A stretch of 8,090 nucleotides of DNA from Deltaproteobacteria bacterium (GCA_029857975.1 JAOUFX010000103.1:1-8090), one strand, 5' to 3'; positions 1 to 6,552 are shown, counted from the first letter of the stretch. Translations and numbers: made by a program. The notes: a model not told the origin generated them from the letters alone.

Positions 1-914
1 TTCCCCGCGTCCAGAAAACAGCCCGCCAGGTTCTACAGGATGCCGATGCGCTTTTTTCGGTGGGGGCCGATCTTTTAACCATGTCCTTGCCTTCGGAGAT
101 TGATCCGATTCCTCCCGGCCTGACCATCATCCATCTCCACCTTGACCCGTGGGAAATTGGGAAAAACTACCCGGCCCGGATCGCCGTCCTCGGAGATCCC
201 AAGGAGACCTTACCGGAATTGGGAAAAGCTCTGCAAGAAAAGATGAGCGAGAGCCGAGTAAAAGAGGCCCAGCTTCGGTTGGAACGGGTGCGCCAGGTTA
301 AGGAAACGACCCTGCAGGAGCTCAGAGAAAAGGCTCAAGAAGAAAGGGAGAGGATGCCCATCACTCCTCTGGTCCTGATGGAAGCTGTTTGTGATATCCT
401 CCCGGCCAATGCCGTTGTCGTCGATGAAACGATCTCTTCCGGGCGCGCTCTACGAGCCCTGTATAAAAGTGAGGATCCCCATAGTTACTATGGCATGCGC
501 GGCGGGGGAATTGGCTGGGGCATCCCCGCAGCCCTGGGCGTCAAGTTGGCCTTGGGCGGTCGCCCCGTGGTAGCCCTTATCGGTGATGGAAGTGCCATGT
601 ATTCATTCCAGGGCCTTTGGACGGCAGCGCATTACGGTCTGGCGGTTACTTTCGTGATTTGTAACAACAGCGGATATCGCATCCTTAAGGAACGAACTTA
701 TGCCCTGCATGGCCACTCCGCCAAGAGTGATTCCTACATCGGCATGGATCTCGAACAACCAGTAATCGATTTTGTAAAGTTGGCACGAGCATTTGGTGTA
801 CCCGGGGAACGGTGCGAGAAATCCCAAGAGATTAAAGCCGCCCTCGCTCGAGCCCTGGTCCATCAGGGTCCTGTTTTGATCGATGTCCGGCTTGAGCGTA
901 ATTTTAAACCTTAA
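1..914 (+). CDS. Thiamine-diphosphate-dependent decarboxylase/acetolactate synthase-like enzyme, C-terminal part (5' truncated by window)
   Basis: The frame is open from the left edge with no stop (first full codon at 3), so the GTG at 60 is internal and the start lies outside. Seen: the end of the central domain, with 'SVGADLLTMSL' and 'DPWEIGKNYPAR' as in benzoylformate decarboxylase-like proteins; a charged linker (about 240-355); then the C-terminal ThDP-binding domain. That domain carries GDGS (codons from 582) and the NN pair (663-668), which together form the GDG-x(~25)-NN motif binding Mg2+ and the diphosphate. About 303 residues are present; family members usually have 530-570, so the N-terminal domain with the ThDP-activating Glu is missing from view. 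Family knowledge: cytoplasmic enzymes that decarboxylate or ligate 2-oxo acids. Inferred role: processing a 2-oxo acid in the same catabolic cluster as the transporter downstream. Benzoylformate decarboxylase, acetolactate synthase and 2-hydroxyacyl-CoA lyase cannot be told apart here. Confidence 0.88.
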   Translation, partial: PRVQKTARQVLQDADALFSVGADLLTMSLPSEIDPIPPGLTIIHLHLDPWEIGKNYPARIAVLGDPKETLPELGKALQEKMSESRVKEAQLRLERVRQVKETTLQELREKAQEERERMPITPLVLMEAVCDILPANAVVVDETISSGRALRALYKSEDPHSYYGMRGGGIGWGIPAALGVKLALGGRPVVALIGDGSAMYSFQGLWTAAHYGLAVTFVICNNSGYRILKERTYALHGHSAKSDSYIGMDLEQPVIDFVKLARAFGVPGERCEKSQEIKAALARALVHQGPVLIDVRLERNFKP

Positions 915-1014
915 GCATCCATTCTGGGGATCACTCGAGAAATCTTTGGTGCTTTAAAATCGACGTTGGGGTGGGCAGGGAGAGGAACTCGTATTTCCCC
1001 TTTGGCCAAATATG

Positions 1015-1043
1015 TTGATCCCTTTTTAAAAAAATGCTAATAT
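1015..1043 (+). promoter_or_regulatory. Candidate sigma70-type promoter for the TRAP transporter genes
   Basis: TTGATC at 1015-1020 (4 of 6 to TTGACA) and TAATAT at 1038-1043 (4 of 6 to TATAAT) are separated by exactly 17 bases. The spacer is A/T-rich (run of A at 1028-1034). Transcription would begin near 1050, about 40 bases before the first start codon. This is a consensus match by eye only; A/T-rich DNA yields such matches by chance. Confidence 0.35.
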
Positions 1044-1064
1044 TCCCCCCGTGGTCTGGGGGAA
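1043..1064 (+). promoter_or_regulatory. Perfect 7-bp inverted repeat / leader hairpin upstream of TAXI gene
   Basis: TTCCCCC (1043-1049) pairs perfectly with GGGGGAA (1058-1064) around an 8-base loop. It begins at the last base of the candidate -10 box and covers the predicted transcription start, ending 12 bases before the ribosome binding site. It could be an operator or a 5' leader stem-loop. No T-run follows it on the + strand, so it is not a normal terminator in that direction. Confidence 0.35.
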
Positions 1065-1076
1065 AGATTAAAAAAA

Positions 1077-1084
1077 AAGGAGGG
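1077..1084 (+). promoter_or_regulatory. Strong ribosome binding site deciding the TAXI protein start
   Basis: AAGGAGGG lies 3-6 bases before two consecutive ATG codons (1088 and 1091), so translation starts at one of these. The spacing slightly favours 1091. The in-frame ATG at 1034 falls inside the candidate promoter and has no such site. Confidence 0.8.
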
Positions 1085-1087
1085 CAT

Positions 1088-2155
1088 ATGATGAAAAGCA
1101 AAAAGATCATGGTTGCAATGGGGATCGGGATGATTTTTTTATTCCTTTTTATCAGTTCAGCTTTACCTGCGCCTAAGCTGCCCAAGTTCATAACCATAGC
1201 CTCTTATCCCATTGGCTCTCTCGGCACTATCTTAGCCACGGCCTTTTCCGATGCCATCGAAAAGAAGACGGGGATCAAGACCAGACCAACTCCTGCTGAT
1301 ACCGATGTGGGGAGGGTGCTTCCCGTAAAGAAAGGGGAAGCCCAAGCAGCCGTTCTCACCGCGGCGACGGTTTATTTCGCCAGCAATGGTTTGGGTGAGT
1401 TTGGAGCGAAACAATGGGGTCCGCAGAGACTGCGCCTGGTGTTCGCCGGAAACGTGATTCATCACGGATTAGCCGTGAAGGTTGATTCCGGAATAAAAAC
1501 CTGGGCCGACCTGAAGGGCAAAAAAGTGGCCTTCCCTCCGGGGCTTTTCGCTTTAACTGTTCCCGCTTTACTTGCCTATGGAGGTTTGAGTAAGGATGAC
1601 GTGACGGTGGTGCGGGCCGCCGGATACACCGCTGGAATCAAGATGGTCATGGAAGGCTCAGCAGATGCCTGTCATGCCTGTCCGGTCACCCCCATGATGA
1701 AGGAGTGGGAATCCGCCCCCTATGGGCTTCGCTATCTGCCCATGGACTCCAAAGATCAAGATGCCTGGGAGCATATGAAAAAATTTGCCCCTTTTATGGC
1801 CTCTCCTATCTGGGCAGATTATGGGGGTCTGGGGGAAGGTGGTCCCAAGTGGCTGGCTTTCTATCCTTATACGCTGACCAGCTATAATACCATCGATAAG
1901 AATGTCATCTATGCCATCGTGAAAGCCATGGCTGAGGGTTATGACCTTTATAAGGATGTCAAAAAACCCTCCTCTGGAGAATGGACGCTGGAAAATACCT
2001 TGACTCTAAAAAAGCCCGTTTACATTCCCTTCCATTCGGGCCTGATCCAGTATGCCAAGGAGAAGGGGAAATGGACACCGGAGTTAGAGGCCTGGCAGGC
2101 CAAGGCCCTCAAGGAGGAGAAAAAGAAGATAGCGGACTGGAAACCCAAACTATAA
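1088..2155 (+). CDS. TRAP transporter solute-binding subunit, TAXI family
   Basis: Periplasmic binding protein of a tripartite ATP-independent periplasmic (TRAP) transporter; it captures an organic anion and delivers it to the membrane permease encoded next. Seen in the 355-residue product: basic N-terminus (MMKSKK), hydrophobic segment to about residue 25 and an ALPAP region, fitting a secreted or membrane-anchored signal sequence; then the typical TAXI opening 'ITIASYPIGSLGTILA', 'GEAQAAVLTAATVYFA', 'LRLVFAGNVIHHGLAVK' and 'IKTWADLKGKKVAFPPG'. Its length is near that of family members. The start is chosen from the Shine-Dalgarno at 1077-1084; ATG 1091 is an equally good alternative. Only 27 bases separate it from the permease, so the two are almost certainly cotranscribed. 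TAXI proteins mostly have unknown ligands (a few bind glutamate or related compounds), so no substrate is assigned. The 'DACHACPVTP' segment with two Cys is unexplained. Confidence 0.92.
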   Translation: MMKSKKIMVAMGIGMIFLFLFISSALPAPKLPKFITIASYPIGSLGTILATAFSDAIEKKTGIKTRPTPADTDVGRVLPVKKGEAQAAVLTAATVYFASNGLGEFGAKQWGPQRLRLVFAGNVIHHGLAVKVDSGIKTWADLKGKKVAFPPGLFALTVPALLAYGGLSKDDVTVVRAAGYTAGIKMVMEGSADACHACPVTPMMKEWESAPYGLRYLPMDSKDQDAWEHMKKFAPFMASPIWADYGGLGEGGPKWLAFYPYTLTSYNTIDKNVIYAIVKAMAEGYDLYKDVKKPSSGEWTLENTLTLKKPVYIPFHSGLIQYAKEKGKWTPELEAWQAKALKEEKKKIADWKPKL

Positions 2156-2182
2156 AATCCACCATCGGAAAAAGGGGGGCCT

Positions 2183-4096
2183 GTGAGTATTTCGACCACT
2201 CCGGAGATGATCAGATACCGTGCTCTGCCCCCCTTTCTTCGCCTCTTTTCTATCACTCTATCTTTCCTGGGAATCGCAACAGCGGCCACCTATCTTTTCC
2301 ACCTGGGAGTTTCCTTTTGGGGTGAATATGTAGTGGGGACGGCCTATCTCCACCTCATCTTGGCTTTCTTTTTACCCCTGGTCTTCCTGTATTTCCCCTT
2401 GAGCCCCCGCTTTCATGGCAAAGTTCCCTGGTATGACGTTGCTTGCGCCGTCCTGTGCTTTGGAAGCGCCCTCTACTTTTTCCTTCATGGCGAAGATATC
2501 CTTTTCCAAGGATGGGAAGTTGAGCCCCCACCTACGGCCTTTGTGCTGGGAATTTTGCTTTGGGGCTTCGTCCTCGAGGCCGCGCGCAGGTCGGTGGGGT
2601 GGGTTCTTTTTCTCCTGGTCTTACTATTCTCGCTCTATCCTCTCTTTGCGGAGCATATGCCGGGTCTTTTTTCCGCCAAGAGTTTTGCCTTCTCCCGTCT
2701 GGTGGGCTATCACGTCATGGGTCCCGAGGGAGTCATCGGCCTTCCCACGCGAGTCCTGGGGACCCTCTTTGTGGGCTTTATGCTTTTTGGGGTGGCCCTC
2801 ACCACCACCGGAGCGGCAAGATTTTTCCTGGACCTGGCCCTTTCCGTCTTGGGGTGGGTAAGAGGGGGTACAGCCAAAGTGGCGGTGGTGAGCAGTGCTA
2901 TGGTGGGATCTATAAGCGGCAGCGTAATAACCAATGTGATTACCACAGGATCTTTCACCATCCCGGCCATGAAAGGGACGGGATATCCCAGTTATTATGC
3001 CGCGGCTATCGAAACCTGTGCCTCCACCGGGGGGGTTCTCATGCCTCCCATCATGGGAGCAGCGGCTTTTGTTATGGCCTCCTTCCTCAATATATCTTAT
3101 GCGGAGGTAGCCTTGGCGGCCATCATTCCTTCCCTCCTTTACTATTTAGGCCTTTTTATCCAAGTAGACAGCTATGCCGCCAAGACCGGCCTCAAGGGCC
3201 TTACGCGAAAAGATCTTCCTTCTTTATGGAGGACGATTAAGAATGGGTGGTTTTATGTCTTTGCCTTCGCCTTATTGATCTATATTCTTTTTTTTCTGCG
3301 GCGGGAGGCGCAAGCCCCCTTTTATGCCACCTTGGCCATCTTATTCCTGACCATGATAAAAAAGGAGACCCGGCTTGACTTCCGAGGCTTCATCAATTTC
3401 TTAGAGAGGGTGGGCCAAACGATCGGGGAAATCGCCGGCATTCTGGCGGCCATCGGTCTCCTGATCGCTTCCCTTCTTCTGACCGGCGTGGCCCAAACTC
3501 TGTCCTCCGATCTCATCGCCTTGGCGGGGGGCAATATCATTCTCCTGGTGGGCATGGGAGCGATCGCCAGCTTTATTTTAGGAATGGGGCTTACCATAAC
3601 CGCCTGCTATCTTTTGCTGGCCGTTCTTCTCGCCCCGGCCCTGGTTCAATCAGGGCTCAATCCCTTAGCCGTTCATCTTTTTCTGATGTATTGCGGAATG
3701 CTGTCTTTCATCACCCCACCGGTGGCCATCGCTGCCTATGCGGCTGCTTCTATCGCCGGGGCGAATTCGATGAAAACGGGTTTGCAGGCCGTTCGCCTGG
3801 GGATCATTCTTTTTCTCATCCCCTTTTTCTTCGTCTTCCAGCCTGCCTTTGTCCTCCATGGAACTTTGGTTGAAGTTCTGAAAGTTTTAGCTACGGGGTT
3901 TTTTGGTGTTATCCTGATCGCCTCGGGTATAGAAGGCTATCTCCTGTTCGTGGGGAAGCTCCGAGCATGGCAAAGAATTTGGAGCATCATCTCGGGCGGG
4001 CTCCTGCTCACCCCTGAGTTTATCACCGACATTATAGGAGCCGTTCTCGCCGTCATCCTCGTGGTGACCGGGATTCAACGCTCCCGGCGCTCTTGA
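2183..4096 (+). CDS. TRAP transporter fused permease (DctQ-DctM type, TAXI-associated)
   Basis: Inner-membrane component of the TRAP transporter, normally powered by a cation gradient. The 637-residue product is almost wholly hydrophobic. The N-terminal ~150 residues hold several membrane segments, equivalent to the small DctQ subunit; the rest is a DctM-like domain. Hallmarks seen: 'GSVITNVITTGSFTIPAMK' (246-264), 'ETCASTGGVLMPPIMGAAAF' (277-296), 'GMGLTITACYLL' (467-478) and 'SFITPPVAIAAYAAASIAGA' (508-527). The last is the second-half TRAP signature. The C-terminus has extra membrane helices ending in a short basic tail. Starts at GTG 2183, placed by the AAAGGGGGG run at 2171-2179; the next in-frame ATG is codon 9. 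The length fits the fused permease family. One oddity is GMGLT where GMGLP is usual. It follows the TAXI gene by 27 bases and forms one transporter with it. Confidence 0.93.
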   Translation: MSISTTPEMIRYRALPPFLRLFSITLSFLGIATAATYLFHLGVSFWGEYVVGTAYLHLILAFFLPLVFLYFPLSPRFHGKVPWYDVACAVLCFGSALYFFLHGEDILFQGWEVEPPPTAFVLGILLWGFVLEAARRSVGWVLFLLVLLFSLYPLFAEHMPGLFSAKSFAFSRLVGYHVMGPEGVIGLPTRVLGTLFVGFMLFGVALTTTGAARFFLDLALSVLGWVRGGTAKVAVVSSAMVGSISGSVITNVITTGSFTIPAMKGTGYPSYYAAAIETCASTGGVLMPPIMGAAAFVMASFLNISYAEVALAAIIPSLLYYLGLFIQVDSYAAKTGLKGLTRKDLPSLWRTIKNGWFYVFAFALLIYILFFLRREAQAPFYATLAILFLTMIKKETRLDFRGFINFLERVGQTIGEIAGILAAIGLLIASLLLTGVAQTLSSDLIALAGGNIILLVGMGAIASFILGMGLTITACYLLLAVLLAPALVQSGLNPLAVHLFLMYCGMLSFITPPVAIAAYAAASIAGANSMKTGLQAVRLGIILFLIPFFFVFQPAFVLHGTLVEVLKVLATGFFGVILIASGIEGYLLFVGKLRAWQRIWSIISGGLLLTPEFITDIIGAVLAVILVVTGIQRSRRS

Positions 4097-4159
4097 TTTC
4101 GGCCCGGTAATGTCAAAAATTTTATGAAAAGAGGGGATAAAATATGAGACCACAGGAAC

Positions 4160-4222
4160 TTAACCACAGAGAACGCAGAGGAAAAAGATAATTTATAAAA
4201 CCTCTGTGTCCTCAGTGGTTAA
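4160..4222. repeat. Long hairpin of two inverted 22-bp 'TTAACCACAGAG' repeats
   Basis: Copy 1 (4160-4181) begins TTAACCACAGAGAAC. Copy 2 (4201-4222), in the opposite orientation, ends CCTCAGTGGTTAA. They match at 19 of 22 positions when inverted, around a 19-base loop made almost wholly of A and T. The dispersed intergenic sequence 'AACCACAGAG..CACAGAG' recurs in many environmental bacterial genomes, often next to GxxExxY genes (from memory). The transcript could form a long stem, but the bases after it (AATTTCC) are not a clear U-tract, so terminator function is uncertain. Confidence 0.8.
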
Positions 4223-4238
4223 ATTTCCTCCCAAAAAA

Positions 4239-4325
4239 TTTGCTTTAAAGGAAATTACGGAGAAAGTAATTTCTTGTGGTCTTGAGGTACATTCAACCTT
4301 AGGGCCGGGATTACTGGAGAATGTC
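4239..4325 (+). pseudogene. N-terminal stub of a GxxExxY-family gene
   Basis: The frame 4239-4325 reads 'EITEKVISC' followed by 'LEVHSTLGPGLLENV', which matches the conserved N-terminal region of small GxxExxY proteins (about 120-130 residues, function unknown): T-E-K-V-I, E-V-H, and L-G-P-G-L-L-E. The family signature is G-x-x-E-x-x-Y. Here G (4308) and E (4317) are present, but the Tyr position (4326) is Ser and the sequence then passes straight into a third copy of the 22-bp repeat. The frame stops at 4350-4352. No ATG or convincing ribosome binding site precedes it. About 29 codons remain, so this is a non-functional relic whose 3' three-quarters has been lost. Confidence 0.75.
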
Positions 4326-4330
4326 TCTTT

Positions 4331-4352
4331 TCTCCGTGTCCTCTGTGGTTAA
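4331..4352 (-). repeat. Third copy of the 22-bp repeat, at the break in the GxxExxY stub
   Basis: This copy reads TCTCCGTGTCCTCTGTGG followed by TTAA and matches copy 2 (4201-4222) at 19 of 22 positions in the same orientation. The two direct copies bracket the GxxExxY fragment, which begins to diverge from its family within five bases of this copy. A deletion ending in the repeat would explain both facts. Confidence 0.8.
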
Positions 4353-4389
4353 GTTTTGACAATACTTCCGGCCCAATAAGGAGGCGTTC

Positions 4390-5538
4390 ATGAGATTCGA
4401 ATTTACTGAAGAAGAGGAAATGCTCAGGAATCAGATCAGGCGACTGACCCGGGAAAAGATCGCCCCCCTCTCTAACGCTGTCGCCGAAAAGGAGGAGTCC
4501 AGGGAAATTGCCCTCCAGATCATCCGTCTCCTGGGTGACCAGGGATTTTGCGGTCTTTATGTTCCTCAGGAATTTGGAGGTGCGGGGATCAGTTCCGTGG
4601 GCATCTGTATCGTGCGGGAAGAGCTATCCAAGGTTTCCCATCTGGCGGACCTGCTTTTCGCCGAATTGGGGCTGGCCACTTTTGGAATCACTTTGGAAGG
4701 AAATGAGGAACAGAAGCGCAGTTATCTTCCCCGAGTGGCCAGGGGAGAAATTTTGGGGAGCTTCTCCCTCACCGAGCCCAACGCGGGATCGGATGTGGCC
4801 GCCCTCCAGGCCCGGGCCAAAAGGGACGGGGATTCTTACCTTCTCAGCGGAGAAAAGGCCTTCGCCTCGGTGGCCGGACTGGCAGACCTCTGTCTCATTT
4901 TCGCCAAAACAGACATGGAAAAGGGAAGAAAGGGAATCTCCGCCTTTCTGGTGGAAGCCGGAACTCCCGGGGTGGAGATCCGTCCCATGGAAATGATGGC
5001 CGGAAGCCCCGAATACAGCGTCTACCTCGAAGATTGCCGCCTTCCTGCGGCCAATCGCTTAGGAAAGGAGGGGGCGGGGTGGGATATTGCCTTCGGCACC
5101 CTGGACACCTTCCGCGTGACCGTGGGGGCCGCCATGCTGGGAGTGGCGGAGGCCGCTTTTGAGGAAGCTTTTTCCTACGCCCGAAAACGCGTGGCCTTCG
5201 GAAGGCCCATCGCCGAATTCCAGGCCACTCAACTGAAGCTGGCCAACATGGCCATGGAGATCGAGGCGGCGCGATGGCTGGTCTACCGGGCGGCCCACCT
5301 GAAAGATGAGGGGAAAGTCTCCCGAACCATCAAATATGCCTCCATGGCCAAGCTCTTCGCCACGGAAATGGCCTGGCGCGTGGCCGATGAAGCGGTCCAG
5401 ATTCACGGCGGTTCCGGCGTGACCAAGGGGGTCAAGGTGGAACAACTCCTCCGCGAGGCCCGGCTTCCCCGCATCTATGAGGGGACCTCGGAGATTCAGC
5501 GGCTCACCATCTATCGTGAGATGGAAAGGGGATTTTAA
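4390..5538 (+). CDS. Acyl-CoA dehydrogenase family protein
   Basis: FAD enzyme that introduces an alpha,beta double bond into an acyl-CoA, passing electrons to electron-transferring flavoprotein. The 382 residues match the usual family length. In order: an all-helical N-terminal domain (1-~120); a beta domain with FAD/substrate motif 'FSLTEPNAGSDV' (125-136); and a C-terminal helical domain with 'LDTFRVTVGAAMLG' (238-251), 'RVAFGRPIAEFQATQ' (267-281), 'AVQIHGGSGV' (335-344) and 'IYEGTSEIQR' (362-371). Glu364 is the expected catalytic base. The start is fixed by AAGGAGG at 4378-4384, 5 bases upstream. The stop is adjacent to the amidohydrolase start, so the two are translationally coupled. Oddities: the flavin-contact segment normally reading like W-I-T-N is 'KAFASVAG' (156-163), and GG[YM]GY is GGSGV. 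No ETF gene is in view. The acyl substrate is not predictable. Confidence 0.93.
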   Translation: MRFEFTEEEEMLRNQIRRLTREKIAPLSNAVAEKEESREIALQIIRLLGDQGFCGLYVPQEFGGAGISSVGICIVREELSKVSHLADLLFAELGLATFGITLEGNEEQKRSYLPRVARGEILGSFSLTEPNAGSDVAALQARAKRDGDSYLLSGEKAFASVAGLADLCLIFAKTDMEKGRKGISAFLVEAGTPGVEIRPMEMMAGSPEYSVYLEDCRLPAANRLGKEGAGWDIAFGTLDTFRVTVGAAMLGVAEAAFEEAFSYARKRVAFGRPIAEFQATQLKLANMAMEIEAARWLVYRAAHLKDEGKVSRTIKYASMAKLFATEMAWRVADEAVQIHGGSGVTKGVKVEQLLREARLPRIYEGTSEIQRLTIYREMERGF

Positions 5539-6345
5539 ATGATCGACACCCACACCCATATTTTTCCGGATAAGATTGCTCCCAGGATCGCGGAAAACAT
5601 GCGCGCCGATTCGAGGAATCAGATTCCCTTGTCCGGAGATTTCACCCTGAAGGATTTAAAAGCCTACATGGCCCGCTGCGGCGTCGAAGCGGTGATCACT
5701 TTTTGTGTAGCCGAGAGGGCCAAGGCTGTGCCCCCGGCCAACGATTTTCTGATCGGGATCACGGATCACCGAACGATCTTCGGCTTCGGCACGATTTTGC
5801 CCGACCTGGAGGACCCGGCGGCGGAGGTGAGAAGGATCCGGGAGCGGGGCCTGCGCGGAATTAAATTTCATTCCCTCTTCCAGCCCATCGGAGCCGGGGA
5901 TGAAAACCTGCTTGCGATTTACGAGGAAATGGCCGGGACCGGGATGATCGCCTACTTCCACGTAGGCAAGGACCCCAATCACCCGTCCCACCCGGCCCGA
6001 ACAAGCCCGGAAGATATAGCCCGACTCAAGGAACGCTTCCCCGCGCTTCCCATCGTGGCCGCACATTTCGGTGGTCTCTTCATGCTGGACGAGGCCCGCA
6101 AGTGGATTATTGGCCGGGATATTTATATTGATACCTGTTGGGGGCCGGATATCCAGAGCCTGGAGTCGGAGGAGGTGATCGATCTCATCCGCCAACATGG
6201 TGCGGAAAAAGTCCTCTGGGCCACTGATTATCCCTCTACTACAGATCCTGTCCCTCAGATCAAGTGGTTCAAGGATCTTCCTTTGCCGGAAGAAGAAAAA
6301 CAGCTGATTTTGAGGGAGAATGCCCGTCGGCTTTTGGGGTTATGA
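5539..6345 (+). CDS. Amidohydrolase family 2 (Amidohydro_2) metal-dependent hydrolase/decarboxylase
   Basis: A TIM-barrel enzyme of 268 residues, likely cytoplasmic. Seen: the N-terminal metal-binding HxH ('DTHTHIFP', His5 and His7), 'GIKFHS' (107-112), 'YFHVGKD' (139-145, His141), 'AAHFGG' (174-179, His176) and the C-terminal 'LWATDYPSTTDP' (226-237, Asp230). This is the metal/catalytic pattern of the Amidohydro_2 family, which includes aminocarboxymuconate-semialdehyde and resorcylate decarboxylases as well as lactone hydrolases. The protein is short for the family (commonly ~280-340) but complete. The ATG follows the dehydrogenase stop with no gap (TAAATG), and AAGGGG at 5526-5531 lies inside the upstream gene, so coupled translation is expected. 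Inferred role: hydrolysis or decarboxylation of an intermediate linked to the dehydrogenase. The specific reaction cannot be assigned. Confidence 0.87.
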   Translation: MIDTHTHIFPDKIAPRIAENMRADSRNQIPLSGDFTLKDLKAYMARCGVEAVITFCVAERAKAVPPANDFLIGITDHRTIFGFGTILPDLEDPAAEVRRIRERGLRGIKFHSLFQPIGAGDENLLAIYEEMAGTGMIAYFHVGKDPNHPSHPARTSPEDIARLKERFPALPIVAAHFGGLFMLDEARKWIIGRDIYIDTCWGPDIQSLESEEVIDLIRQHGAEKVLWATDYPSTTDPVPQIKWFKDLPLPEEEKQLILRENARRLLGL

Positions 6346-6378
6346 AAAGGCATCTATCACGAAGCGCTCTCCCCCTTT

Positions 6379-6420
6379 GCCCTCCCCTTTGAGACTGTGC
6401 CGTAAGCCGGGCGGGAGGGC
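6379..6420. repeat. 8-bp inverted repeat in purine-rich intergenic segment
   Basis: GCCCTCCC (6379-6386) and GGGAGGGC (6413-6420) are perfect inverted copies around a 26-base loop, beginning 34 bases after the amidohydrolase stop. The rest of 6346-6551 is strongly purine-rich on the + strand (GGGAGAAAGG and GGTGAGGGGG at 6450-6473), resembling dispersed 'CCCTCACC..CTCTCCC' intergenic repeats on the opposite strand. There is no T-tract, so an intrinsic terminator is not supported. A smaller perfect stem, GGGCG-ATA-CGCCC, lies at 6509-6521. Confidence 0.5.
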
Positions 6421-6480
6421 ATGAGTGAGGAAGCATCGGCGGGAAGAAGGGAGAAAGGATTGAGGTGAGGGGGCCGGCAA

Positions 6481-6552
6481 ATGGATCGGCAACGACTTTA
6501 TGAGGAGCGGGCGATACGCCCCAAAAAGAAAGTAAGGGAGAGGGTAAAATAA
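6481..6552 (+). CDS. Possible 23-codon basic mini-ORF overlapping the next gene
   Basis: ATG 6481 runs 23 codons to TAA 6550-6552, and that stop shares its last base with the ATG of the membrane-protein gene (TAATG). GAGGGGG at 6467-6473 sits 7 bases before the start. The peptide would be highly charged, with a basic run RPKKKVRER. The overlap and ribosome-site spacing favour a translated leader coupled to the next gene, but an ORF this short arises easily by chance and no homology is recognised. Confidence 0.25.
   Translation: MDRQRLYEERAIRPKKKVRERVK

Larger units (their letters stand above)
4107..4365. repeat. Imperfect 12-bp outer inverted repeat bracketing the repeat/GxxExxY remnant
   Basis: GTAATGTCAAAA (4107-4118) and TTTTGACAATAC (4354-4365) are inverted copies with one mismatch. 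Each continues outward into a GGCC-rich stretch (4101-4106 and 4368-4374). They enclose all the 22-bp repeats and the gene stub between the permease and the dehydrogenase. They may mark the edges of an inserted unit; short length makes chance possible. Confidence 0.35.

Noticed and set aside
1003..1019. Sigma54-like TGGCC...TTGAT upstream of the TAXI gene
   Set aside because: The GG-to-G(A) spacing is 11 rather than 10 and the required GC of the -12 element is GA.
1034..1087. Longer TAXI protein start at ATG 1034
   Set aside because: No ribosome binding site, lies in the candidate promoter, and adds 18 residues before an otherwise good signal sequence; the AAGGAGGG at 1077-1084 serves 1088/1091.
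2560..3240. Long alternative + frame inside the permease gene
   Set aside because: Shadow of the permease frame, rich in Gly/Ser/His/Arg with no membrane pattern and no ribosome binding site.
4144..4191. 15-codon ORF beginning ATG 4144 with a G-rich stretch upstream
   Set aside because: Its codons simply read through the 22-bp repeat copy 1; no independent coding evidence.
4160..4230. The long repeat hairpin as an intrinsic terminator of the transporter operon
   Set aside because: The stem is not GC-rich at its base and is followed by AATTTCC rather than a clear T-run; it is better explained as a repeat.
4160..4352. CRISPR array
   Set aside because: Only three diverged copies, in mixed orientation, with unequal spacers one of which is a gene fragment; no cas genes.
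4356..4384. Perfect TTGACA (4356-4361) as a -35 box for the acyl-CoA dehydrogenase gene
   Set aside because: At 16-18 bases downstream the sequence is the Shine-Dalgarno AAGGAGG, with no -10-like hexamer, and transcription would start inside the gene.
5059..5559. Long antisense open frame opposite the acyl-CoA dehydrogenase
   Set aside because: The sense frame has clear family motifs throughout; the opposite frame is open because of G/C-ending codons and has no recognisable motif.
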